A stretch of 64,000 nucleotides of DNA, taken from positions 558,001-622,000 of the forward strand of contig NZ_JBMWAN010000002.1 in assembly GCF_049546785.1 (NCBI RefSeq), read 5' to 3'. The notes under the pieces were generated by a model, which did no database searches, was not told the DNA's origin, and saw only the letters and a program-made list of their open reading frames with translations. This DNA comes from Nitrospira_D sp035465795. GTDB lineage: Bacteria > Nitrospirota > Nitrospiria > Nitrospirales > Nitrospiraceae. Of the stretch, positions 35,907 through 42,764 are shown piece by piece. The position numbers and the translations under genes were made by a program. The first letter of the stretch is position 1. Every line of letters begins with the position of its first letter.

Positions 35907-36023
35907 TTTGTCGCTAACTTGATGGCAAGACGATCGATGATTTCAGACAGCGAACCGGACGACGCGCTGAAGGTGCCGGTCGAACCGGCCGCAGAACCCC
36001 ATCAGGGGGACAAGGAGGCAACC

Positions 36024-36299
36024 ATGAGACCCAGATTACTATTCATGGCATTGGTCCTGATCGCGGTCACAGGCGTGCTCGGGGGATGTCAGAGTGTACG
36101 CATTGCGGATGCACCGGAGGCGTCAGGCGGTTCGACCCTGAGGTTCGCCGGCGGTGCAACGCCGGGCTCCGGGACGACCGACCGCGGGGAGGCGGGGTCG
36201 ACGTTTCGCTTACGTCCGCCCCTTGGTCGGGAAGACGCGAGGCCGGCTACGAAGGCCGCCAGCGCCGCTGAACCAGGATCGACGCTCCGGTATCGCTGA
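36024..36299 (+). CDS. Small lipoprotein
   Basis: This 91-residue protein starts at the ATG at 36024, behind AAGGAGG. A signal peptide ends in the lipobox GVLGGC (cysteine about residue 22). The mature part is low-complexity, with three imperfect repeats of the type GGSTLRF, AGSTFRL and PGSTLRY. There is no known domain. It lies 85 bases upstream of the cytochrome c peroxidase and may be co-transcribed with it. The upstream frame from 35904 has no ribosome site. Confidence 0.7.
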   Translation: MRPRLLFMALVLIAVTGVLGGCQSVRIADAPEASGGSTLRFAGGATPGSGTTDRGEAGSTFRLRPPLGREDARPATKAASAAEPGSTLRYR

Positions 36300-36384
36300 T
36301 CATCCCGGGGCGCTTGCACGAAGGACCTCGTCCGTATAGAAGATTGAGTCGAATCGTACTACCAACACTCCATGGAGGTGGAAG

Positions 36385-37461
36385 ATGAATCTGGCAATCC
36401 GACGATGGCGAATGATCGGCGGGGTTGTGTTGCTGGCGGGAGTAGGCATGACTCTCCCTCTGAGCCCGGTGTTCGGCGAGAAGCCCGCCGGATCAGCCAC
36501 ACCCGCGCCCTACCAACTCCCCACGATCCTGGGTCTGGAGGATCCGAACACCTTCGTCCCGGCCGAGAACCCCTTAACGGCCAAGAAAGTCGAACTCGGC
36601 CGGCTGCTGTTTTTCGACAAGCGCCTTTCAAAGAATGACACAATCGCCTGTGTCAGTTGCCACCTGCCGGACAAAGGCTTTACCGACGGCAAGCGCGTCT
36701 CGACGGGGATCAACGGACTCACAGGCGGCCGGAGCGCGCCGGCCTCACTGAACCGCGTGTTCAGCAAAGGGCAGTTCTGGGACGGGCGGGCGGACACGCT
36801 GGAGGACCAATCCATCGGACCATTTGTGAGCCCGGTCGAACATGGCTTCATCGACCACAATGAGATGGTTGCCAAAATGCGGAAGATCGCCGGCTACCGG
36901 AAATTGTTCCAGGAGGTCTTCGGCAGGGAGATCGTGATCGAGGACGTCGGCAAGGCCATTGCCAGCTTCCAGCGGACGATTCTGTCGGGCAACAGCGCCG
37001 TCGACAAGTACGATCTCGAAGGAGACGAGAAAGCCTTGTCCGAATCGGCGCGGCGCGGCCTCGAGTTGTTCCGGGGAAAGGCCCGCTGCACGCGCTGCCA
37101 TTCGAGCTTCAACTTTACGGATGAAAAATTTCACAATCTAGGCATCGGCTGGGATACCAACACGGTGGACCTCGGCCGCTATATGGTCACGAATAACCCG
37201 GAGGACATCGGAGCGTTCAAGACGCCGACCTTGCGGGAAATCGCCCGTACTGCGCCCTACATGCACGACGGCCGGTTCAAGACACTGGAAGAAGTGGTGA
37301 AGTTTTACAACCAGGGCGGGATCAAGAATCCCCACCAGGACAATACCATCATCCCGCTCGAACTGACCGACCAGGAACAGCAGGATCTGGTCGCCATGCT
37401 GAAGGGGCTCAACGGAGAAGGCTGGCAGCACGTGACCGCGCCAAAATCCTTTCCGAAGTAA
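36385..37461 (+). CDS. Di-haem cytochrome c peroxidase
   Basis: This 358-residue exported peroxidase (CcpA/MauG superfamily) reduces hydrogen peroxide in the periplasm with electrons from small cytochromes. A signal peptide (residues about 1-33) is followed by two c-type haem sites: CVSCH (about 91-95) and CTRCH (about 233-237). The bacterial CCP blocks LGRLLFFDKRLSKNDTIAC, FWDGRADTLEDQ, KTPTLREIARTAPYMHDG and LEEVVKFYNQGG are intact. GGAGGTGG precedes the start. The location opposite oxyR suggests peroxide control. Confidence 0.94.
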   Translation: MNLAIRRWRMIGGVVLLAGVGMTLPLSPVFGEKPAGSATPAPYQLPTILGLEDPNTFVPAENPLTAKKVELGRLLFFDKRLSKNDTIACVSCHLPDKGFTDGKRVSTGINGLTGGRSAPASLNRVFSKGQFWDGRADTLEDQSIGPFVSPVEHGFIDHNEMVAKMRKIAGYRKLFQEVFGREIVIEDVGKAIASFQRTILSGNSAVDKYDLEGDEKALSESARRGLELFRGKARCTRCHSSFNFTDEKFHNLGIGWDTNTVDLGRYMVTNNPEDIGAFKTPTLREIARTAPYMHDGRFKTLEEVVKFYNQGGIKNPHQDNTIIPLELTDQEQQDLVAMLKGLNGEGWQHVTAPKSFPK

Positions 37462-37483
37462 CGTACCGGCCGGCGGTCAAGTC

Positions 37484-37518
37484 AGAGGGTCTCGCGGGAC
37501 CATCGCGCGAGGCCCTCT
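37484..37518. terminator. Bidirectional hairpin terminator
   Basis: A 13-bp stem, AGAGGGTCTCGCG paired with CGCGAGGCCCTCT (one G-T pair), closes a 9-base loop. It lies exactly between the 3' ends of the convergent peroxidase and MscS genes. The T-run after it is weak, so it may work with partial efficiency or as a 3'-end stabiliser. Confidence 0.7.
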
Positions 37519-37529
37519 CCAGTCTCTGT

Positions 37530-38357
37530 TTAGGATGCAGCCATATCCACCAGGTACCGCCGAAGAATCGCCTGCTCCACGCGGGACCGGCCTCGATCGG
37601 GGGCGGGGAACCTGAGCACCAGATGGACTCTGCCCGGCTCCTGAAGCTGAATCGTAATGCGCGGTTCCGGCGAAGGTGCTTCCAGCAAATTGGTCTGTTC
37701 GAGCATTTTCATGTGCCGGGCCGCTTCCTCCATGAAGGGCCCGCATTCGGCCTTCGCCCCTGCCAGCAACGTGCGCTCCGCTTTCTGCCAATCTTCATCC
37801 GCCTTGAGAGGCACGATCAGCGTATACAGACCATATTCTTGGTCCGGATTTTCTCTGACCAGCGCGTTTGTGAGCAGCAGGCTGTTGGGAAAGCTGGTCA
37901 CGCGTCCCGTATACAAATGGGTCGCCTGGCCGGGACCGATCTCCAAGAGCTTCGTCGCGAAGACGTCATGGTCCAGCACCACACCCCGGTAGCCGGCAAT
38001 CTGAATCCGGTCGCCGACAGCGTACACTTTGCTGCCCACCCGAAGCGCAGCCCCGCTCCAGCACAGAATCAACTCCTTCGTCGCCAACACCAGGGCCGCC
38101 GCAAGCGCCACCAGAGAGACGGCAAAGGCCTGCAGCTCGTGCGCCCAAATAACCACCAGACCGGTCAGAAACACGAAGACCATCGAATTTCTGGTGGTGA
38201 CGACCCATCGGCGCTTCGCCTCCATCGACAAGGTCGGATTGCGCGAAATCCATCGCACCACCAGCGTCCGCGTCAAGACGATCGACACGAGGAGTATGAG
38301 GGACTTGAGCCCGTCCAATACGACGGAACTGTCAAACTGCATCCACCCGATCTGCAT
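37530..38357 (-). CDS. MscS-family mechanosensitive channel protein
   Basis: This 275-residue protein has three to four membrane helices in the first 110 residues. The last is a pore-type helix rich in Ala (AVSLVALAAALVLATKELI). A beta domain of MscS type follows (VYAVGDRIQIAGYRGVVLDH, YTGRVTSFPNSLLLTNALV). The C-terminal alpha-beta part is typical. It is probably an inner-membrane small-conductance channel that relieves osmotic shock, though many small MscS homologues have other stimuli. The region 38358-38668 upstream (311 bases) contains no gene I can support. Confidence 0.88.
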   Translation of the reverse strand: MQIGWMQFDSSVVLDGLKSLILLVSIVLTRTLVVRWISRNPTLSMEAKRRWVVTTRNSMVFVFLTGLVVIWAHELQAFAVSLVALAAALVLATKELILCWSGAALRVGSKVYAVGDRIQIAGYRGVVLDHDVFATKLLEIGPGQATHLYTGRVTSFPNSLLLTNALVRENPDQEYGLYTLIVPLKADEDWQKAERTLLAGAKAECGPFMEEAARHMKMLEQTNLLEAPSPEPRITIQLQEPGRVHLVLRFPAPDRGRSRVEQAILRRYLVDMAAS

Positions 38358-38668
38358 ACTTCCTCCCGGCTCTTCCCTCTCTCTGATAGTTCAAGTGCGA
38401 TCCCGGTCATCCGGCACAGCGGACAGCACGATACGGAACCCGAATCCGTCCTCCTCCCCGTCCACAGATCCGGGACCTGCCGCCGTCCCCCAGCCCTCCT
38501 ACGCCAGGCCCTGCAGTCCCTTTTCGATGAATCGAGCCCTTGCTTACCAGCCCCGGAGGAAACCTGCCAGAAAATTCTGACTCTCACTGGCGGATGGAGG
38601 GCACTCGCAGAGTAGTGAAGAACTATTTCGGCAGAAGAACGACGCCGACGGCATTTCCCAACCGCCTG

Positions 38669-39091
38669 CTAGTGAGTCAACAGCGTGTCACGCGTGCCCG
38701 GCACACATTCGTCCCGCTTCCAGGACTTCAGGATTTTCTGCTCGTTAAAAACGAGCGTATACCGGTAACAGTAGAGCGTGGGTTTCGGCCCTTCCCCGCC
38801 CTTACTCATGAGCGCTCCCACGGACTGTGACGCCTCGCCGAACATCGACGGGTCAAGATCCTTGTCGCTCATAGACACCCGATAGGTCCAGACCGTATCC
38901 CCGCCCAACGCCGGGGCCTTCGCCGTATGCGGCGCTCCGAACTGCTCGCGGATCTCCTCCTGGGTCAGGCGGTTCACTCCCTTCTTGAGATAGGTATCCC
39001 GCAATGGCGCGCCGCAGGCGCCAAGGGCGAGCGCCAGCATGACGACTAATCCGCATAGCGCCCGCCGGGTCCCGTCGATGCGCCAGGTCAT
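38669..39091 (-). CDS. Lipoprotein with SmpA/OmlA-like region
   Basis: About 140 residues from the ATG at 39091. A signal peptide ends in the lipobox ALALGAC (cysteine about residue 26). The mature part contains GVNRLTQEEIREQFGAPHTA, reminiscent of the BamE/SmpA fold (T-x-x-x-V-x-x-x-F-G-x-P), and WTYRVSM, then VFNEQKILKSWKRDEC. Envelope location is likely. The start overlaps the stop of the upstream gene by four bases (ATGA), so translation is coupled. The longer frame to 39292 is antisense-like to the next gene and is not used. Confidence 0.75.
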   Translation of the reverse strand: MTWRIDGTRRALCGLVVMLALALGACGAPLRDTYLKKGVNRLTQEEIREQFGAPHTAKAPALGGDTVWTYRVSMSDKDLDPSMFGEASQSVGALMSKGGEGPKPTLYCYRYTLVFNEQKILKSWKRDECVPGTRDTLLTH

Positions 39092-39324
39092 GATTGGGAA
39101 TTGATCTGCTGCATGCGCTTGATCGAGCAATACAACGCGTAGCCCTGCGCCAACATGCCGGTCACCAGGAGCCCGAGCGCCGTCGGCAGCCAGCTCGTGC
39201 CCGGATGGTCGAGGCCGTGCATGCCGCAGACGAACCCCAACGCGATCGCCACGATCCCCACCGCCCGGGCGATCATCGCATTCATGCGCCAATTAGTGGA
39301 GGGCGCTTCTTGTTCAGACATCAT
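39088..39324 (-). CDS. Small membrane protein
   Basis: This 78-residue protein has two predicted membrane helices (AVGIVAIALGFVCGMHGLD and LPTALGLLVTGMLAQGYALY) and a short charged tail. No known family is recognised. The stop overlaps the start of the downstream lipoprotein gene (ATGA), so the two products are probably made together. Confidence 0.65.
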   Translation of the reverse strand: MMSEQEAPSTNWRMNAMIARAVGIVAIALGFVCGMHGLDHPGTSWLPTALGLLVTGMLAQGYALYCSIKRMQQINSQS

Positions 39325-39356
39325 CCGATTACCCTACTCTGGACGGGAACTCCACT

Positions 39357-40040
39357 TCAACTCTGCGGCTTACGGAAGGCGGCGAGCCGGGCGTCATAGA
39401 GAGCCGCATCGGCCTCGCGATGCATCTTGTGCAACAAACCGGCGAGGGCTTCCACACTCTTCCCCACTTCTCCGTCAGTCGGGCCTAACGCCTTTTCTCT
39501 GATCGCCAAAGCACGTCGATATACAGGCTCCGCCTTCTCCAGTTGGCCTTGGGCAACATAGAGCAGTCCCAAATTATGCAGAGAGAGGGCGACATCCGGA
39601 TGATCCGGCCCAAGCACCCGCTCTTTTATCGTCAGCGCGCGAACCAGCAAGGGCTCCGCCTGAGTATATTGCCCGTGCATCCGGTGCAGCACCCCGAGGT
39701 TGTTCAGCGTGGCGGCGACGTCGACGTGGTTCTCTCCATGGACATCCTGATAAATCTTCAATGCCTGCAAATAGAGGGGTTCGGCTTCGACATATTTTCC
39801 CTGCGCGGCGAGGGCTTGCGCCTCGCTTGAAAGCGCCACTCCCACATGCCGATGATGCAGCCCGTCTTGCTGCTCGGCCTTCCGCACCGCGACGGCGAAG
39901 ATCCGCTCCGCCTCTTCGTAATTCCCCTTCTGCATCGCGCGCTGACCGGCGGCCATCGCCGATTCCCAGCTCTGCTGTTCGCAGGACAGGAATAACGCCA
40001 CGAGGAGGACGGCGAGCATCTGTGAAACGGCCTTGCGCAT
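39357..40040 (-). CDS. TPR-repeat lipoprotein
   Basis: About 227 residues. The ATG at 40040 or the GTG at 40043 may be used; the upstream gene's TGA overlaps this start. A signal peptide with lipobox VALFLSC precedes four kinesin-light-chain-type TPRs (EAEPLYLQALKIYQDVHGEN, QAEPLLVRALTIKERVLGPD, KAEPVYRRALAIREKALGP). These resemble the repeats of the NLR gene at 22.8 kb but are clearly older. A scaffold role in the envelope is likely. Translation is coupled to the flavin reductase gene. Confidence 0.85.
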   Translation of the reverse strand: MRKAVSQMLAVLLVALFLSCEQQSWESAMAAGQRAMQKGNYEEAERIFAVAVRKAEQQDGLHHRHVGVALSSEAQALAAQGKYVEAEPLYLQALKIYQDVHGENHVDVAATLNNLGVLHRMHGQYTQAEPLLVRALTIKERVLGPDHPDVALSLHNLGLLYVAQGQLEKAEPVYRRALAIREKALGPTDGEVGKSVEALAGLLHKMHREADAALYDARLAAFRKPQS

Positions 40041-41428
40041 CACGCCTTCAGTTGCTCCGCGATGGATTCGGCCGGATAGGTGACAATTTCGGCCAGGGTC
40101 GGGTGATAATGCGGCATGCGGAGCAGATCGTGCACGGTGCCGCGATAGTACATCACGGCAATCAGTTCATGAATCAGCTCGCCGGCCTCCGGCCCGACGA
40201 TCTGGGCGCCCAGCAAGGCCCCGGTTGACGGCTCGGCCACCAGCTTCACAAACCCGTGCGTCGCGCCCAGACACATCGCTTTCCCATGATCGGCAAAGGG
40301 ATAGGAACCCGTGAGATAGGGAATTCCGCGCCTCCGACAGGCCTTCTCCGTAAGCCCTACGACGGCGACCTGCGGATCGGTAAAGATGACTTCCGTCACG
40401 AGCCGATCATCGAATGACTTCGGAGCTTGTTCCGGGTGGCAGGCGTTCCACCCGGCCAGTTCTCCTTGTTGAATCGCAATATGCACGACGTCGTACAGAT
40501 TCGTGACATCGCCGACCGCAAACATATGGGGCTGCGAGGTCCGCATGGCTCCGTCCACGACCACACGACCTTCGTCCACCCTGACACCGGCGGCGGGAAG
40601 ATTCAACCCGGCGATATCGGGGACGCGCCCCAGCGCATTGAGCACCAGCTCTCCGGACAGCGTCTGCTCTGTTCCCTGGCGCGACACCCGGACCACCGGC
40701 TTTCCCCCGTCGATGCCGACCCGACGCACTTGCGCGCCGCACATGACCGAGAGCCCTTCTTCCTCCAGCGCGGCTCCGACGGCGGCTCCGACATCCGCAT
40801 CGAGGTGCGAGAGGACATGGGCGGAGCGCTGGACGATCGTCACCGCGGTGCCGATGCGCGCAAAGAACTGGGCGAACTCTAACCCGACCGGCCCGGCCCC
40901 GAGCACGATGAGGGACTCCGGCTGGTCCCGCCGCTCTAGCAAGGTGTCGCTGGTCACGCACGCCTCAAGCGTCACATCGGGAATGACGTCCTGCCGCGGG
41001 ACCGAACCGGTGGCAATAATAAAGGCCTTCGCGGTAAGCAGGTCGTTCCCGACCTGGAGAAGATGCGGGGAGAGAAAAGAGGCCGGGGCTTCATAGAGGG
41101 TATAACCGGGATCGCGCAGTTGCTGGATGCGATAGTCGGCGAACTCGCGGACCAGTCGTTCTTTCCGATCCACGATGGCCGAGAGCGCCGCCCGGACGTC
41201 AACCGGAGCCAAACCGAACTCCGGCGCCCGCCGCATGAGCGCGGCAATCTCTGCCGAGCGCAAGATCGTCTTGGTCGGCATGCAGCCCCGCAAAATGCAG
41301 AGCCCGCCGAGCGGCCCGCGATCCACGATGGCCACATCCGCTCCGGCTTCCCTCGCCGTCCTGGCCGCCGCATAGCCGGCCGATCCGCCGCCGATCACGA
41401 TGACATCATGCACCCGTTGAGTTGCCAC
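40040..41428 (-). CDS. Class I pyridine nucleotide-disulfide oxidoreductase
   Basis: 462 residues from the GTG at 41428, behind AAGGAAG; longer frames run through the MITE-like repeat and are excluded. FAD and NAD(P) motifs: DVIVIGGGSAGYAAARTA at the N-terminus, LIVLGAGPVGLEFAQFFARI in the middle and MFAVGDVTNLYDVVHIAI. The redox-active cysteines are in GGLCILRGCMPTKTIL (C-x5-C spacing, longer by one than the C-x4-C of lipoamide dehydrogenase and mercuric reductase). The C-terminal dimerisation domain contains MPHYHPTLAEIVTYPAE, with the His and Glu of the active site. Substrate unknown; mercuric reductase is less likely because no N-terminal metal domain or mer genes are present. Confidence 0.85.
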   Translation of the reverse strand: MATQRVHDVIVIGGGSAGYAAARTAREAGADVAIVDRGPLGGLCILRGCMPTKTILRSAEIAALMRRAPEFGLAPVDVRAALSAIVDRKERLVREFADYRIQQLRDPGYTLYEAPASFLSPHLLQVGNDLLTAKAFIIATGSVPRQDVIPDVTLEACVTSDTLLERRDQPESLIVLGAGPVGLEFAQFFARIGTAVTIVQRSAHVLSHLDADVGAAVGAALEEEGLSVMCGAQVRRVGIDGGKPVVRVSRQGTEQTLSGELVLNALGRVPDIAGLNLPAAGVRVDEGRVVVDGAMRTSQPHMFAVGDVTNLYDVVHIAIQQGELAGWNACHPEQAPKSFDDRLVTEVIFTDPQVAVVGLTEKACRRRGIPYLTGSYPFADHGKAMCLGATHGFVKLVAEPSTGALLGAQIVGPEAGELIHELIAVMYYRGTVHDLLRMPHYHPTLAEIVTYPAESIAEQLKA

Positions 41429-41466
41429 AAGACTTCCTTCTATAGTTGAGAGCCGAAACACTACGG

Positions 41467-41590
41467 CAGGATGTTCAAAAAGGCCGTCCAGCAAGGCCGC
41501 AGCAAGCGAAGAGGCGAAGCGTACTCGCTGCCGTACGTTGAGCCTCCGAGCGCGGCGAGAACGCCGCTGGCGGACTTTTTCAGCATCCTG
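41467..41590. mobile_element. MITE-like element, copy 1
   Basis: About 124 bases bounded by inverted ends: AGGATGTTCAAAAAGGCCG on the left and GCGGACTTTTTCAGCATCCT on the right. The interior is conserved with copy 2 (GCAAGGCCGCAGCAAGCGAA, GAGGCGAA, TACTC, TGCCGT). There is no transposase. It lies between the flavin reductase start and the DUF1653-like gene. Read as protein it starts MFKKAVQQGRSKRRGE, which can cause spurious N-terminal extensions. Confidence 0.8.
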
Positions 41591-41605
41591 CGAAGAGGAT
41601 ACACC

Positions 41606-41836
41606 ATGATTCAACTTGGCCGCTATCGACACTACAAAGGGAACGACTACGAGGTACTGGGCGTCGCCCGGCATTCGGAAACGGAAGAGGAATTCGTCGT
41701 CTACCGCGCGCTGTACGGCGAGCGGGGACTCTGGGTTCGTCCTGCCGCCATGTTTCTGCAAACGGTCCTGGTCAATGGACAGCCCCGCCCGCGCTTCCAA
41801 TTCGTCGCAGAATGCCCCATTTTACCGGACCGCTAG
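41606..41836 (+). CDS. DUF1653-family small protein
   Basis: This 76-residue protein starts at the ATG at 41606, with GAGGA upstream. The family pattern is clear: GRYRHYKGNDYEVLGVARHS, then EEEFVVYRALYGERGLWVRP and MFLQTV. These are small beta-rich proteins of unknown function. The frame is open back through the MITE-like element, but a good ribosome site and family length support 41606. Confidence 0.88.
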   Translation: MIQLGRYRHYKGNDYEVLGVARHSETEEEFVVYRALYGERGLWVRPAAMFLQTVLVNGQPRPRFQFVAECPILPDR

Positions 41837-41936
41837 CCTCACCATCCGAATTCACGGGCCGGTCCGAGGCATCCTCATGCCTCCTGCTTAAGTATAAGCC
41901 GCCGCGTTCCGATACGGGGAGCGAGGAGACACTTCG

Positions 41937-42551
41937 ATGTCCATCGTCCGGGCTGTCCATGGAGTCGTCGAACCGAATCCGGCCGAACCAGCGAACCCCG
42001 CTGATCCACGCCTCAACACCGTCGATACGGATGGGGAAAATGACCAGCGCCAGCCGCCGGCCGGCCGGGTTGTGCTGGCAGCCCAAGAGGCCTGCGAGGA
42101 ACACAACAGAAACACCCGTCCTTCAAAACCAGCCATGCTGGCGCGTGACCTCATGACGGCGCCGGTTCTGACCCTCCCCTCCGACAGCACCTTGGCCGAA
42201 GCCTGGGGCATCATGACGCGCCGATCCTTCCGCCATCTGCCCGTCACGTCATTCCACGGCGCCCTGGTCGGGATGGTCTCGGACCGGGATCTGATCCGCC
42301 ACATGCCTGAACTGGTCACCATCGGCGCCTCTACCCAGGCGGCCGGTCGAAGACTGGCGGAGATCATGAGTCCGCGCGTCTTGTCGGCGACCCCGACGAC
42401 CGACATTCGGGACATCGCCCGGGTGATGATGGAGGAACAGGTGGGCGCCCTGCCGATCCTGGATCCCGATCGGCGGCCCATTGGAATCGTCTCGAAACAG
42501 GACCTGCTCCGCGCACTTGCCAACCACGGTCCGCTTGAGCTCTGGACCTGA
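41937..42551 (+). CDS. CBS-domain pair protein
   Basis: This 204-residue protein starts behind GAGGAGA. The first about 65 residues are Pro/Asn-rich and probably disordered. The remainder is a tandem CBS (Bateman) module: LARDLMTAPVLTLPSDSTL and MVSDRDLIRHMPE, then LAEIMSPRVLSATPTTDI and IGIVSKQDLLRALANHG. Such modules bind adenine nucleotides and regulate partner proteins or channels. There is no attached effector, and the partner is unknown. Confidence 0.9.
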   Translation: MSIVRAVHGVVEPNPAEPANPADPRLNTVDTDGENDQRQPPAGRVVLAAQEACEEHNRNTRPSKPAMLARDLMTAPVLTLPSDSTLAEAWGIMTRRSFRHLPVTSFHGALVGMVSDRDLIRHMPELVTIGASTQAAGRRLAEIMSPRVLSATPTTDIRDIARVMMEEQVGALPILDPDRRPIGIVSKQDLLRALANHGPLELWT

Positions 42552-42764
42552 TCCCCCACTTCTGCGGTTCCCGTCGATATCAGCCTTCTCTCAGTCAACC
42601 CGCACAATCAACAGGTTCCGGCGCCACCCCCTCGAAAGACGGCCTGCCTTTGTGGAATAGGCCCACGCTCGGATTCGAGCTACTCTTCCTAGCGTGATAA
42701 CCGGCGAAGTGGGTGATGTGACGGTCACCCCGCCACTCACGAGCGAGGACAGAGAGGGCTCACC

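Noticed and set aside
40040..41428. Mercuric reductase (merA)
   Set aside because: No N-terminal heavy-metal domain, no C-terminal cysteine pair and no other mer genes in view; only the general class I reductase assignment is supported.
41471..41605. N-terminal extension of the DUF1653-like gene and of the frame at 52144
   Set aside because: The extension is encoded by the MITE-like repeat; a ribosome site and family length support the start at 41606.
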